Shown: positions 37,544 through 47,579, numbered from the stretch's first letter. The stretch: DNA of 64,000 nt from Mesorhizobium sp. AR10 (GCF_024746795.1 NZ_CP080524.1:4070001-4134000); one strand, 5' to 3'. The notes: generated by a model not told the origin, from the sequence alone. Made by a program: numbers and translations.

Positions 37544-37728
37544 AGCCCGGTCCCTTGAAGGGTGGTCGGCTCGCATCGTGCAACGCTGTTCGCTGGTTTG
37601 CTTGACTGCGGAACTGTGCTATTGCGCCGCGCGAAGTAAGCTCCCACGAGAGCCCAAAAGATCGATATGTATTGGGACTTCCGGGCCGGACCTTAGGGTT
37701 TCCGGCCCGTGTCCATTGGAAACCGCAA

Positions 37729-39045
37729 ATGTCCGCAGCCCCCCGCGTCAGTTTCGTCAGTCTTGGATGCCCGAAAGCCCTCGTGGATTCGGAGCGCATC
37801 ATCACGCGCCTGCGCGCCGAAGGTTACGAGATCGCGCGCAAGCATGACGGTGCCGACCTGGTGGTCGTCAACACCTGCGGCTTCCTCGATTCCGCCCGCG
37901 ACGAGTCGCTCAACGCCATCGGTTCCGCCCTTTCGGAGAACGGCAGGGTCATCGTCACCGGTTGTCTCGGCGCCGAACCGGACGTCATCCGGGAGAGACA
38001 CCCCAACGTTCTCGCCATCACCGGTCCGCAGGCCTATGAGAGCGTGATGGCGGCGGTGCATGAGGCAGCGCCTCCGAGCCACGATCCCTACATCGACCTT
38101 TTGCCGCCGCAAGGCGTCAAGCTGACGCCGCGCCACTATGCCTATCTCAAGATCTCGGAAGGCTGCAACAATCGCTGCACCTTCTGCATCATCCCGTCTT
38201 TGCGCGGCGATCTCGTCTCGCGGCCGGCGGCCGACGTGCTGCGCGAAGCTGAGAAACTGGCCAAGGCGGGCGTCAAGGAAATCCTCGTCATTTCGCAGGA
38301 CACCAGCGCCTACGGCATCGATATCAAATACCAGACCAGCATGTTCGGCGATCGCGAAGTGCGGGCGAAGTTCCTCGATCTGTCGGAGGAGCTGGGCCAG
38401 CTCGGCGTCTGGGTTCGCATGCACTATGTCTACCCCTACCCGCATGTCGCGGACGTCATCCCGTTGATGGCCGAGGGAAAGATCCTTCCCTATCTCGACA
38501 TCCCGTTCCAGCACGCCTCGCCGCAGGTGCTGAAGAACATGCGCCGGCCGGCGCATGGCGAAAAGACGCTCGACCGCATTCGCGGTTGGCGCGACATCTG
38601 CCCGGATCTGGCCATCCGTTCCACCTTCATCGTCGGCTTTCCCGGCGAGACGGACGACGATTTCGAGATGCTGCTCGACTGGCTGGACGAGGCCAAGATC
38701 GACCGCGCCGGCTGTTTCAAATATGAGCCGGTCAGGGGCGCCCGCTCCAACGATCTCGGCCTGGAACAGGTGCCGCAGGAAATCAAGGAAGCGCGCTGGC
38801 ACAGTTTCATGCAGCGCCAGCAGAAGATCTCTGCCACCCAGTTGGCCAAGAAGGTCGGCAAGCGCCTGCCGGTGTTGATCGACGAGGCGCACGGCACGTC
38901 GGCTAAGGGCCGGACCAAATACGATGCGCCTGAAATCGACGGCTCGGTGCACATCCAGTCGCGCCGCCCGCTGCGTGCCGGCGACATCGTCACCGTCAAG
39001 ATCGACCGCGCCGACCCCTATGATCTCTACGGTTCAGCGGTCTGA
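37729..39045 (+). CDS. rimO: Ribosomal protein S12 methylthiotransferase RimO
   Basis: A 438-residue radical-SAM enzyme that adds a methylthio group to an aspartate of ribosomal protein S12. Domains in order: UPF0004 (residues about 7-100; [34 protein letters not shown]) with three cysteines for one cluster, radical SAM with CNNRCTFC ([19 protein letters not shown]), and a C-terminal TRAM domain. SLGCPK and FLDSA distinguish RimO from MiaB. Start ATG at 37729 after AACCGCAA is chosen from homology. Confidence 0.97.
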   Translation: MSAAPRVSFVSLGCPKALVDSERIITRLRAEGYEIARKHDGADLVVVNTCGFLDSARDESLNAIGSALSENGRVIVTGCLGAEPDVIRERHPNVLAITGPQAYESVMAAVHEAAPPSHDPYIDLLPPQGVKLTPRHYAYLKISEGCNNRCTFCIIPSLRGDLVSRPAADVLREAEKLAKAGVKEILVISQDTSAYGIDIKYQTSMFGDREVRAKFLDLSEELGQLGVWVRMHYVYPYPHVADVIPLMAEGKILPYLDIPFQHASPQVLKNMRRPAHGEKTLDRIRGWRDICPDLAIRSTFIVGFPGETDDDFEMLLDWLDEAKIDRAGCFKYEPVRGARSNDLGLEQVPQEIKEARWHSFMQRQQKISATQLAKKVGKRLPVLIDEAHGTSAKGRTKYDAPEIDGSVHIQSRRPLRAGDIVTVKIDRADPYDLYGSAV

Positions 39046-39120
39046 CGGCGGTTCAAGTCGCCGCATTTACTACAGCTTGCGATAGTTCCCGCGCCTTAAC
39101 CCGTTCGGCCGCGATCCGCA

Positions 39121-39140
39121 TTATAGTTTCGAGACTATAA
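39121..39140. promoter_or_regulatory. Palindrome upstream of acyltransferase gene
   Basis: TTATAGTTTCGAGACTATAA: 7-bp perfect arms TTATAGT and ACTATAA around TTCGAG. It ends 14 bases before the acyltransferase ATG. It could be an operator, and ACTATAA also resembles a -10 box. AT-rich against its surroundings. Confidence 0.5.
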
Positions 39141-39153
39141 ATGCGGGGGTCGG

Positions 39154-40260
39154 ATGGACGCCAAAACTGTGCGGCAAGACTACGTCGCGACGCTGGACCT
39201 TCTGAGGCTGGCGGCGGCGCTGGCTGTCGTGTTCTATCACTATTTCTTTCGCGGCGCGGCCGCCGGCGGCTTTCTCGCCGAGGGCTATCCGACAGTGGCG
39301 CCGGTCGCCATATACGGCTATCTCGGCGTCAATTTATTCTTTCTGATCAGCGGCTTCGTTATTGCCTGGTCGGCGGAAAGCCGCAAATGGGAACAGTTTG
39401 CGATCGCGCGGTTCGCACGCCTGTATCCAGGCTTCCTGCTTTGCATGACCATCACCTTCGCGATTGTCGCCTCGGTCGGGGCGCCGCTGTTTTCAGCCTC
39501 TTTGCGCCAGTATGCCGCGAACCTGTCCATGTTTGCGCCGGCCTTCGGCCAACCGTTCATGGACGGCGTCTACTGGTCGATCTTCCTTGAATTGATTTTC
39601 TACGGTTGGGTGACGCTCGCGCTGTTCACCGGGGTTTTTGGGAAATGGAAGCTGGCGTTGATCTTCATCTGGCTGGCGATCTCGGCGTTGAACGAGTTCT
39701 TCATCGACAGTCGTGCAGCGCGGTTCCTGTTCATCACCGAGTTTGGCCCATTTTTCGCCGCTGGACTGCTGGTCCACCATCTTCATGCGCATGGCCGTTC
39801 GCTGCCAGCCTTGCTGCTGCTCGTGGCCGCATTCCTGATGTCCAGCAGCACGATTGCCGTGACACAGCACTGGATGCTGAACGAATATGGCGTTGCCGTT
39901 TCGCTGACCAATCTCGTGGTCGCCAATGTCATCATGCATGCGGCGCTGATCGGCGGCGTTCTGTTGCGCAACCATGTGGGCCCGTCATCTCTGACGCTGG
40001 CGCTGGGCGGGTTGACCTACCCCCTCTACCTTCTGCACCAGAACATCGGCTATCTCGCGATCAACGCCGCCGCACCGATGGTCGGCAAATGGAATGCCGC
40101 TCTGGGCTGTGTCGCCCTCATGCTCTTGGTTTCGTGGGCGATCTGGCGCTATTTCGAACGACCGGCCCAACGCATGGTCAAGATCTGGCTCGGCCGGGCG
40201 ATTGATGGCGGGCTGGAGAGATTTCGACGCGCTTCCACAGTTTCGCAACCCGCCGAATGA
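39154..40260 (+). CDS. Membrane acyltransferase (acyltransferase 3 family)
   Basis: A 368-residue integral membrane protein with about ten helices. The N-terminus has TLDLLRLAAALAVVFYHYFF, holding the conserved family Arg and His, followed by LGVNLFFLISGFVIAWSAESR and FARLYPGFLL. These match the Acyl_transf_3 (OatA/NodX/ExoZ) family that O-acetylates or succinylates surface polysaccharides. The target is not known; no polysaccharide genes are adjacent. It ends at a strong bidirectional terminator. Confidence 0.9.
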   Translation: MDAKTVRQDYVATLDLLRLAAALAVVFYHYFFRGAAAGGFLAEGYPTVAPVAIYGYLGVNLFFLISGFVIAWSAESRKWEQFAIARFARLYPGFLLCMTITFAIVASVGAPLFSASLRQYAANLSMFAPAFGQPFMDGVYWSIFLELIFYGWVTLALFTGVFGKWKLALIFIWLAISALNEFFIDSRAARFLFITEFGPFFAAGLLVHHLHAHGRSLPALLLLVAAFLMSSSTIAVTQHWMLNEYGVAVSLTNLVVANVIMHAALIGGVLLRNHVGPSSLTLALGGLTYPLYLLHQNIGYLAINAAAPMVGKWNAALGCVALMLLVSWAIWRYFERPAQRMVKIWLGRAIDGGLERFRRASTVSQPAE

Positions 40261-40261
40261 A

Positions 40262-40285
40262 AAAGGGCGCCTTGCGGCGCCCTTT
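40262..40285. terminator. Bidirectional intrinsic terminator
   Basis: AAAGGGCGCC (40262-40271), loop TTGC, GGCGCCCTTT (40276-40285): 10-bp perfect stem with A-run and T-run ends. It lies between the convergent acyltransferase and BMP-protein genes and can serve both. Confidence 0.85.
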
Positions 40286-40307
40286 CCTGACATAGTTCGG
40301 CTTGTGC

Positions 40308-41375
40308 TTATTGCGGCAGCTTGTCGTCGACGCCCTTCACATAGAAGTTCATGCCGAGCAACGTGCCGTCGTCGGCGACTTCGCCGTCCTTCAGCCATGG
40401 CGTGCCATCCTGCTTGGCGATTGGCCCGGTGAAGGGGTTCCAACCGTCGACGATCTTCTTTTCAGTGGCCTGCGCCATCGCTTTCACGTCGTCGGGCATG
40501 TTTGTGTAAGGGGACATCTTGACGGCACCGTCCTTGATGCCGAGCCAGACATTGCCAGGCTTCCAGGTGCCGTCGAGCGCGGCCTGGACCCGGCTGATGT
40601 AGTACGGACCCCAATCGTCGGTGAGCGAGGTCAACTGCGCCTTGGGCGCGAACTTGATCATGTCCGAAGACTGGCCAAAGCCGTGCAAGCCACGCTCTTC
40701 GGCCACTTGCAGGGCAGCGGTCGAATCGGTGTGCTGGACGATGATGTCGGCACCCTGGTCGAACAGCGCCTTGGCAGCGTCGGCTTCCTTGCCCGGGTCG
40801 AACCATGAATTCACCCAGACGATCTTTGCCTTGAAATTCGGGTTGATCGACTGGGCGCCGAGCATGAAGGAATTGATGCCCATGACCACTTCGGGGATCG
40901 GGAAGGAAACGATGTAGCCGGCAACGCCAGCCTTCGATTCCTTGGCGGCGATCTGGCCAAGAATGTAGCGGCCTTCATAGAAGCGCGCGTTGTAGATGCC
41001 GAGATTGTCTGATGTCTTGTAGCCGGTTGCGTGCTCGAACATCACCTTTGGAAATTTCTTGGCCACCTTCACTTCCGGATCCATGAACCCGAAAGAGGTG
41101 CCGAAGATGAGCTTGCAGCCTTCGCGCGCCAGCCGTTCAAAAGCGCGGTCGGCGTCGGGGCCTTCGGACACGTTTTCGAGAAAGGCGGTCTCGACCTTGT
41201 CGCCGAGCGCCTTTTCCACTTCGAGACGGCCCTGGTCGTGCTGGTAGGAGTAGCCGAAATCGCCGATCGGGCCGGTGTAGACCCAGCAGGCTTTCAGCTT
41301 GTCCGCGGCCTCGGCGGTCGCTACCAGCGAGAATGCCGCCGTTGTGGTCATCAGGGCAATAAGTAGTTTTTTCAT
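40308..41375 (-). CDS. BMP-family ABC transporter substrate-binding protein
   Basis: A 355-residue secreted binding protein of the basic membrane protein (BMP/PnrA, Med) family, usually for nucleosides. Signal peptide residues 1-23 (ATAEAA). Family marks are GPIGDFGYSYQHDQGRLEVE, FGTSFGFMDPEVKVAKKFP, GQIAAKESKAGVAGYI and LFDQGADIIVQHTDS. It is the last gene in the transcription order ATPase, permease, permease, binding protein, 49 bases after the second permease. The ligand is probably a nucleoside or related purine. Confidence 0.92.
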   Translation of the reverse strand: MKKLLIALMTTTAAFSLVATAEAADKLKACWVYTGPIGDFGYSYQHDQGRLEVEKALGDKVETAFLENVSEGPDADRAFERLAREGCKLIFGTSFGFMDPEVKVAKKFPKVMFEHATGYKTSDNLGIYNARFYEGRYILGQIAAKESKAGVAGYIVSFPIPEVVMGINSFMLGAQSINPNFKAKIVWVNSWFDPGKEADAAKALFDQGADIIVQHTDSTAALQVAEERGLHGFGQSSDMIKFAPKAQLTSLTDDWGPYYISRVQAALDGTWKPGNVWLGIKDGAVKMSPYTNMPDDVKAMAQATEKKIVDGWNPFTGPIAKQDGTPWLKDGEVADDGTLLGMNFYVKGVDDKLPQ

Positions 41376-41424
41376 TGTGTTACCTCTCTGAGTTAAGCCT
41401 TGGAGCTTCCCGTCTTTTTTATTG

Positions 41425-42345
41425 TCAACGATCCGGAACGAATGGCTGCCCCAAGGAAGCCGGCGTGTTCATCATCGTCAGACGCTTGTTGCGCGAGATT
41501 AGAACGAGAACCACGATGGTTGCCAGATAGGGCAGCGAAGAAAGCAGTTGCGAAGGCACCGGAATGCCAAATGCCTGTGCATGGAGCTGGCCGATCCAGA
41601 CCGCGCCGAAGATATAGGCGCCGGCTAAGACCCGCCACGGACGCCAGGAGGCGAACACGACCAGCGCCAGCGCGATCCAGCCGCGGCCGGCGCTCATGTT
41701 CTCCACCCATTGCGGGGTGTAGACCAGCGACAGATGACCGCCGGCAAGGCCGGCGCAGGCGCCGCCGAAAATCACTGCGAGATAGCGGTAGTGGATGACC
41801 TGGATGCCGAGCGCATGCGCCGAGCTGTGGCTATCGCCGATCGAGCGCAAGGTGAGCCCGGTGCGGGTCTTGAACAGGAACCACATGACGGCGGCGGTCA
41901 GTGCGATCGATATGTAGAAGATCGGGTCCTGGCCGAACAGCAACCTGCCGACGACCGGGATCGAGGTGAGGCCCGGAATGTCGAGGTTGGGCAGCCGCTC
42001 GCCGGGTTGGCCGACGAAACTGGTTCCCATCATGCCGGACAGGCCGAGACCGAGCAGCGTCAACGACAGGCCGGTCGCCACCTGGTTGGTGGCCAGCGAC
42101 AGCGTCATGACGGCAAACAGCAGCGAGAACACGGCGCCCATCGCGATTGCAGCCAAAAGGCCGATCCAGGGCGAACCGGTGAGATAGCCGGCACCGAAGC
42201 CGCCCACCGCGCCCATGATCATCATGCCTTCGACACCGAGATTGAGCACGCCGGAGCGCTCGACCACCAGTTCGCCGATCGCCGCGATCAAAAGTGGCGT
42301 CGCCGCCGTGGCAATGGTCAAAAGGATGTTGACGGTGATGTCCAT
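41425..42345 (-). CDS. ABC transporter permease, branched-chain/BMP type
   Basis: A 306-residue permease with about eight to nine membrane helices. GELVVERSGVLNLGVEGMMIMGA near residue 25 is the typical signature of the second permease of nucleoside (NupQ/YufQ-like) importers, and RSIGDSHSSAHALGI is the coupling region. It overlaps the neighbour permease by one base at 42345 (shared TGATG-type junction) and together they form the heterodimeric pore. Confidence 0.93.
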   Translation of the reverse strand: MDITVNILLTIATAATPLLIAAIGELVVERSGVLNLGVEGMMIMGAVGGFGAGYLTGSPWIGLLAAIAMGAVFSLLFAVMTLSLATNQVATGLSLTLLGLGLSGMMGTSFVGQPGERLPNLDIPGLTSIPVVGRLLFGQDPIFYISIALTAAVMWFLFKTRTGLTLRSIGDSHSSAHALGIQVIHYRYLAVIFGGACAGLAGGHLSLVYTPQWVENMSAGRGWIALALVVFASWRPWRVLAGAYIFGAVWIGQLHAQAFGIPVPSQLLSSLPYLATIVVLVLISRNKRLTMMNTPASLGQPFVPDR

Positions 42346-43457
42346 CAGCGGGCTTCCTCCAGCTTGGGTGCAGCCTCAAGTTTCGGCGCGGCAAAACCGA
42401 CCAGGCGAATGCGGTAGTGAATGAGCGTGTCGCAGCCGAGCACGAAGAACAGAAGCATGCCCTGGAACACCCGTGCCACCTTGTCGGAGATGCCGAGCGC
42501 GCTCTGCACTGCCTCGCCGCCGAGATAGGTCAGCGCCAGCACAAGACCCGCGGCAACGATGCCCAGTGGGTTCAGCCGGCCAAGGAACGCCACGATGATG
42601 GCGGTGAAGCCGTAGCCGGGCGAGATCACCGGCTGCAACTGGCCGATGGCGCCGGAGACTTCCGAGATGCCGGCAAGCCCGGCCAAGGCACCCGACAGCA
42701 GGAAGGCGAAAAACACCATGCGGTTAAGGCTGAAGCCGGCAAAGCGTCCTGCCCTGGGGCTTGAGCCGAGGACGCGGACCTCGAAGCCTTTCAGCATGCG
42801 GCTCATCAGGATCCAGACCAGCACTGCTGCAACCAGCGCAAAGACGAAACCCCAGTTGGCGCGGCCGGACTCCGGCATCAATTCCGGCAGGATGGCCGAG
42901 TCGTTGAACTGCACCGTCTGCGGGAAACCATGGCCCTGCGGATCGCGCCACGGACCACGCACCAGCCAGTCGAGGAAGAGCTGGGCGACATAAACCAGCA
43001 TCAGGCTGGTCAGGATCTCGTTGGTGTTGAAGCGCGTCTTGAGCAGCGCAGGAATGGCGGCATAGGCAGCGCCACCAACCATGCCCAGCAACAGCATCAG
43101 TGGCAGCACCAAGGGACCTTCGAACTGCGGAAACAGCACGGGGATCATCGAGCCGACAATGCCGCCCAGGATGAACTGGCCTTCGGCGCCGATGTTCCAG
43201 ATGTTGGCCTTGTAGCAGACCGACAGGCCAACCGCGATCAGGATCAGCGGTGCTGCCTTGATCGCCAGCTCATGCAGTTGCCAGATCTGGCTGATCGGCT
43301 CGATGAAGTAAATCTGGAATGCATTCAAAGGGTTGACGCCAAGCAGCGCAAACATGATGGCGCCGGCGATGATCGTCAGCATGAAGGCGATGAAGGGCGA
43401 CAGCGCCGAGAACAGCATCGAGCGCTGCGGGCGTTTGACGAGTTCGAGGCGCATCAT
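42345..43457 (-). CDS. ABC transporter permease, branched-chain/BMP type
   Basis: A 370-residue permease (NupP/YufP-like). It has about nine membrane helices, the segment CYKANIWNIGAEGQFILGGIVGS near residue 80 (in parts: NIWNIGAEGQF), and the coupling loop VRVLGSSPRAGRFAGF. It overlaps the ATPase gene by 4 bases and the other permease gene by one base, so the importer is tightly coupled. Confidence 0.93.
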   Translation of the reverse strand: MMRLELVKRPQRSMLFSALSPFIAFMLTIIAGAIMFALLGVNPLNAFQIYFIEPISQIWQLHELAIKAAPLILIAVGLSVCYKANIWNIGAEGQFILGGIVGSMIPVLFPQFEGPLVLPLMLLLGMVGGAAYAAIPALLKTRFNTNEILTSLMLVYVAQLFLDWLVRGPWRDPQGHGFPQTVQFNDSAILPELMPESGRANWGFVFALVAAVLVWILMSRMLKGFEVRVLGSSPRAGRFAGFSLNRMVFFAFLLSGALAGLAGISEVSGAIGQLQPVISPGYGFTAIIVAFLGRLNPLGIVAAGLVLALTYLGGEAVQSALGISDKVARVFQGMLLFFVLGCDTLIHYRIRLVGFAAPKLEAAPKLEEAR

Positions 43458-45019
43458 GTCGTCTCCAAAGCGTGTTCGGCATGGCCGGGCTCAGCGCCGC
43501 CCATCAGCAGTCCGATCTTTTCGAATGTGGCCTCGGCGATCGGCAACGGCTTCGACAATTCGCCATTGTGCATGACGGCGATGGCATCCGATATCTCGAA
43601 CAGCTCGTCGAGGTCCTGGCTGATGACAAGAACCGCCGAGCCGCTGCGCGCCAGTTCGATCAATGCCTGGCGGATGTGCGCGGCGGCACCGGCGTCGACA
43701 CCCCAGGTCGGCTGGTTGACCACCATGACGCTAGGCTTGCGGTCGAGTTCACGGCCGACGATGAATTTCTGCAGATTGCCACCTGAAAGAGCCGCGGCCT
43801 CCGGATCCGGGGCGCTCTTGCGCACGTCCATGGCCTCGATGATGCGCTGGGCGGCGCTGTAGATCGCAGCGCTTTTGACCATGCCGCCAGCGCCGACGAA
43901 AACCTTGCCGTCCGTGGCGTGGCGCGACAGAAGCAGGTTTTCCGAAAGCTTCATGCGAGGTGCTGCCCCGTGGCCGAGCCGCTCTTCCGGGACGAAGGCA
44001 GCACCGATGAGCCGCCGGCCGGTGACGGTGAGGCCACCAGCATCCTTGCCGCGGATGCGCACCGAGGCGACGTCCTGTTGCAGCACCTCGCCGGAGACGG
44101 ATTCGAAGAACTCGCCTTGCCCATTGCCGGCGACGCCGGCAATGCCGATCACCTCGCCGGCGCGCACATTCAAGTTGATGTTTTTCAGTGGAATGGAGAA
44201 TGGCGTTGCCGGCTTGCGGCTCAGCGCCCGGATTTCAAGCAGCGACTGGGCCGTCTCGATGCCTTCGGCTGGCGCCCGCACCACGGCCTGCACCTCGTTG
44301 CCGACCATCATGCGCGCCAACGACGCCGCGGTTTCCTGACGCGGGTTGCAATGGCCGACCACCTTGCCGTGACGCAGCACGGTGGCGCGGTCGCAGATGC
44401 GTTTGACCTCTTCCAGCCGGTGCGAAATGTAGAGGATGGACTTTCCTTCCGAGCGCAAACGTTCGAGCGTCTCGAACAGTTTGTCGGCTTCTTGCGGCGT
44501 CAGCACCGATGTCGGCTCGTCAAGGATGATGAGCTGCGGTGTCTGCAGAAGGCAGCGGATGATCTCGATGCGCTGGCGCTCGCCGACCGACAGGTCGCCG
44601 ACCAGCGATTCCGGATCGAGCGGCAGGCCGTAGCTGAACGACAGCGCCCTCGCCTTTGCGGCGATGGTGCTGATCGGCGAACCGTCATCCAGCGACAGCG
44701 CGATGTTCTCGGCCGCCGTCAGCGCCTCGAACAGCGAGAAATGCTGGAAGACCATGCCAATGCCGAGCTTTTTTGCATAACCCGGACTGGTGATCCTGAC
44801 CGCTTGTCCGTTCCAGAAGATCTCGCCTGAATTGGGCTCAAGCGATCCGAACAGCATCTTGACCAGCGTCGACTTGCCGGCGCCGTTCTCGCCGAGCAGC
44901 GCGTGGATTTCACCCCTGGCGATGTTCAGATCGACATGGTCGCACGCCGTCAGCGTGCCGAATATCTTGGTGAGACCGCGAACCTCGAGCAGGTTTGCGC
45001 CGTCATGATTTGCACTCAC
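43454..45019 (-). CDS. ABC transporter ATP-binding protein with two ATPase domains (BMP/sugar type)
   Basis: A 521-residue protein with duplicated ATPase domains, as in RbsA/YufO. Domain 1: Walker A GENGAGKST, signature LSVGERQRIEI, Walker B LIILDEPTSVLTPQEAD. Domain 2: a reduced A site (GVAGNGQGEFFES) and LSGGNLQKFIVGREL with Walker B-like VMVVNQPTWGVDA. The start is a GTG at 45019, preceded by GGGAGG at 4 bases; upstream in-frame ATGs at 45031 and 45103 lie in or before that ribosome-binding site. First gene of the importer operon. Confidence 0.92.
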   Translation of the reverse strand: MSANHDGANLLEVRGLTKIFGTLTACDHVDLNIARGEIHALLGENGAGKSTLVKMLFGSLEPNSGEIFWNGQAVRITSPGYAKKLGIGMVFQHFSLFEALTAAENIALSLDDGSPISTIAAKARALSFSYGLPLDPESLVGDLSVGERQRIEIIRCLLQTPQLIILDEPTSVLTPQEADKLFETLERLRSEGKSILYISHRLEEVKRICDRATVLRHGKVVGHCNPRQETAASLARMMVGNEVQAVVRAPAEGIETAQSLLEIRALSRKPATPFSIPLKNINLNVRAGEVIGIAGVAGNGQGEFFESVSGEVLQQDVASVRIRGKDAGGLTVTGRRLIGAAFVPEERLGHGAAPRMKLSENLLLSRHATDGKVFVGAGGMVKSAAIYSAAQRIIEAMDVRKSAPDPEAAALSGGNLQKFIVGRELDRKPSVMVVNQPTWGVDAGAAAHIRQALIELARSGSAVLVISQDLDELFEISDAIAVMHNGELSKPLPIAEATFEKIGLLMGGAEPGHAEHALETT

Positions 45020-45172
45020 AGTGCCTCCCATCTGGTTTGCCAGATATGTTCTGTGTTCCCGCAAGCATGGTATGCGCTGCCGGCTCCCATCGGAAAGCGG
45101 CACGCGACTTGAAAGAGCTTCAAGAATTTCAGCGGAAACTGATGGGATAGCAAGCTCAAGTAGCGGGAAGGC

Positions 45173-46150
45173 TCAGGGAATAAGAATGGTTGTTCCCGTC
45201 GTCCTGCGGCCTTCAAGGTCTGAATGCGCCTTGCCGGCATCCTTGAGTGCGTAGCGCTGGTTGATCTTTATCTTGACCGCACCGCTGAGCACGATATCGA
45301 ACAATGCCTTGGCGGAGGCTTCGAGGTCCTCGCGTTTGGCGTTGTAGACGAACAGCGTCGGCCGGGTGACGAATAGCGAGCCTTTTTGCGCCAGCAGCGA
45401 CATGCTGAATGGCGGTATCGGCCCCGATGACTGGCCAAAGCTGACGAACATGCCAAGCGGCTTCAGGCAGTCGAGCGACGCCGGGAAGGTGTCGTTGCCG
45501 ACTGAATCGTAGACGACATCGCATTTCTTGCCGCCAGTGATGGCAGCGACGCCGGCGACAAAATCCTGCTCGCGATAATTGATGACATGGTCGAAGCCAT
45601 GCGCCTTGGCGAGTTCGATCTTGTCGGTGGTACCAGCGGTGCCGATCACGGTCGCGCCGAGATGCTTGGCCCATTGGCCGAGGATCAGCCCGACGCCGCC
45701 GGCAGCGGCGTGAAACAGGACGGTGTCGCCTGCTTTGACCTTGAAGGTACGGCGCAACAAGTACTCGGCGGTCATGCCTTTCAGCATCATGGCCGCCGCC
45801 TGTTCGTCGCTGATGCCATCCGGCACTTTCACCACGCGGTCGGCGGCAATCACGCGCTGTTCGGCATAAGCTCCGACATTCACGGCGTAAGCGATGCGGT
45901 CGCCCGGCCTCAGCCAGTCGACGTCCGCGCCGACTTCGAGAACCACCCCGGCTGCCTCGCCACCGGGTATCAACGGGAACCCGCCCGGCGGCGGATAGTT
46001 GCCCAAACGGTGGTAGACATCGATGAAGTTGAGGCCGATCGCGGCGTGCCGGACCAGGATTTGCCCGGAGCCCGGCTGTCCCGGTTCGGCGTCCTCATAG
46101 GTCAGAACTTCCGGACCGCCATGGGCGTGGATACGGATCGCTTTGGACAT
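45173..46150 (-). CDS. NADPH:quinone oxidoreductase (zeta-crystallin type, MDR family)
   Basis: A 325-residue zinc-free medium-chain dehydrogenase/reductase. It starts MSKAIRIHAHGGPEVLTYED and has the NADPH-binding Rossmann motif FHAAAGGVGLILGQWAKHLGA (read as AAAGGVG near residue 150), plus YRLGNYPPPGGFPLIPGGEAAG near 50. These match the Qor group. It reduces quinones by one or two electrons, or enones. It lies 17 bases downstream of no gene but next to pcs (46168) on the same strand, so it may be the last gene of the DUF2182-DUF1326-pcs transcript. Confidence 0.92.
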   Translation of the reverse strand: MSKAIRIHAHGGPEVLTYEDAEPGQPGSGQILVRHAAIGLNFIDVYHRLGNYPPPGGFPLIPGGEAAGVVLEVGADVDWLRPGDRIAYAVNVGAYAEQRVIAADRVVKVPDGISDEQAAAMMLKGMTAEYLLRRTFKVKAGDTVLFHAAAGGVGLILGQWAKHLGATVIGTAGTTDKIELAKAHGFDHVINYREQDFVAGVAAITGGKKCDVVYDSVGNDTFPASLDCLKPLGMFVSFGQSSGPIPPFSMSLLAQKGSLFVTRPTLFVYNAKREDLEASAKALFDIVLSGAVKIKINQRYALKDAGKAHSDLEGRRTTGTTILIP

Positions 46151-46167
46151 TTTCGGTTCTCTTGGGA

Positions 46168-46968
46168 TCAGGCTTTATCGGGGTCGGGCTTCTTGGCGCC
46201 GAGCGTCGGGAAGAACTGCATGATACCGCCGATGCAAGCCAGGTAAAGTCCGGTGACGGTGATGCCGACCTTGGTGAAAACACTGACCTGCTCGCCCAGC
46301 ACGCCGATCTGGTCGTAGAAGGCGGCAAGTGCCGCCTGCGCCAGCGCCAGCGCGCCGAAAGCACACCACAGCAATGTCATGCCGAGATTGATCGGCCGCA
46401 GCCGCACCACCCGCACCGGATGGATGAAATTGATCGGCACGAAGGTCAGGATGCCGGCTGCCACGACCACGGCGAAGGAAACCCATTGTCCCGGTTCGAT
46501 GACGAATAGCGTGAACACCACCATGTTCCAGACCACCGGAAACCCCTTGAAGAAGTTCTCCTTCGTCTTCATGCCGGTGTCGGCGTAGTAGATCGCGCTC
46601 GACACGACAATGATGGCCGCCGACAGGAACGACAGGCCCTCGCCCATGAAACCGCGCTGGTAGAGCGCGAATGCCGGGATCAGTACGTAGGTCACGTAGT
46701 CGATGATGTTGTCGAGGAGCTCGCCCGACCATGTCGGGAGGATTTCCTTGACCTCGAGTTTTCTGGCGATCGGCCCGTCGATGCCGTCGACGAACAGCGC
46801 CAGTCCCAGCCACCAGAACATTGCCGTCCAGCGCTGCTCGCTCGCCGCCACTAGCGACAGGAACGCCAGGAACGAGCCTGATGCGGTCAGGAGATGGACC
46901 GAGAACGCGCGCGCCTGCGGCCATGTGACTTTCTTCTTCGGCCTTGGAATCCGGTCGGTGATCTTCAC
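46168..46968 (-). CDS. pcs: Phosphatidylcholine synthase
   Basis: A 266-residue CDP-alcohol phosphatidyltransferase with about eight membrane helices. The catalytic motif reads DGIDGPIARKLEVKEILPTW with the second half LLDNIIDYVTY, i.e. the DGxxAR-G-D-D pattern as modified in Pcs. The enzyme condenses choline with CDP-diacylglycerol and is typical of plant-associated and pathogenic rhizobia-related bacteria (Sinorhizobium, Brucella). Start ATG overlaps the DUF1326 gene stop by 4 bases, so the two are co-translated; see findings. Confidence 0.95.
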   Translation of the reverse strand: MKITDRIPRPKKKVTWPQARAFSVHLLTASGSFLAFLSLVAASEQRWTAMFWWLGLALFVDGIDGPIARKLEVKEILPTWSGELLDNIIDYVTYVLIPAFALYQRGFMGEGLSFLSAAIIVVSSAIYYADTGMKTKENFFKGFPVVWNMVVFTLFVIEPGQWVSFAVVVAAGILTFVPINFIHPVRVVRLRPINLGMTLLWCAFGALALAQAALAAFYDQIGVLGEQVSVFTKVGITVTGLYLACIGGIMQFFPTLGAKKPDPDKA

Positions 46969-47579
46969 GGGCCCCGCCAGTCCAGCTTGCAGATTTCGGC
47001 CGAACGGCCGGCAAAGTTCCAGTTGCGGCCGAAAGCCCGCATCTTGCTCTTGTCGGACCTGGCCACGATGATCTCCGGCGCGATCCAGTATTCGGAGTTG
47101 CTGATCACCGTATCCTTCTCGCGATCCTTGCCGGGAATCGGCGTCACCGCCCCGTCTATGATCTTCGGTATCTGGAAGATACGCGTCTTGTCACGTGTCT
47201 CATAGGTGATCGGTACCTGTTCGACGCCGAGGAATTTTCCGACGAGGATGGAAAGCAAGGACGTGGTTCCACCGGCCTTGCCGGTGAAAATCCTGGTCAG
47301 CGCCTTCACAGCATAGACCGAGGCGCGCTTGTCGATGAACAGGCCGGCGGTCCAGTTGCCGCGGCTCATATAGCCGGGAATTTCCATGATCAGCCCAAGT
47401 TTGAGGCCAGACAGGTCGACCTCGCCGAAATGGCCGGCGTCGACGCGGAAACCCGCCCAGGTCTGGCAATAGCCTTCGGTGGGTGGATGGTTGCCGAGCG
47501 ACAGCACACAAGGGCAAAAGACCGTGCAATTGCAGGAGAGTACGAGCTCTCCCTTCATTGCCCAGCGTTGATCTGCCAT
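46965..47579 (-). CDS. DUF1326 domain protein
   Basis: A 204-residue cytoplasmic protein with the DUF1326 N-terminal cysteine cluster LSCNCTVFCPCVLSLG near residue 13 and later GLFIDKRAS and KFLGVEQVP. The three to four close cysteines and the GNWTAGLFID segment suggest a metal or cofactor site. It is in the order DUF2182, DUF1326, pcs with gaps of 15 and -4 bases. DUF1326 and DUF2182 genes are often neighbours; their function is unknown. Confidence 0.88.
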   Translation of the reverse strand: MADQRWAMKGELVLSCNCTVFCPCVLSLGNHPPTEGYCQTWAGFRVDAGHFGEVDLSGLKLGLIMEIPGYMSRGNWTAGLFIDKRASVYAVKALTRIFTGKAGGTTSLLSILVGKFLGVEQVPITYETRDKTRIFQIPKIIDGAVTPIPGKDREKDTVISNSEYWIAPEIIVARSDKSKMRAFGRNWNFAGRSAEICKLDWRGP

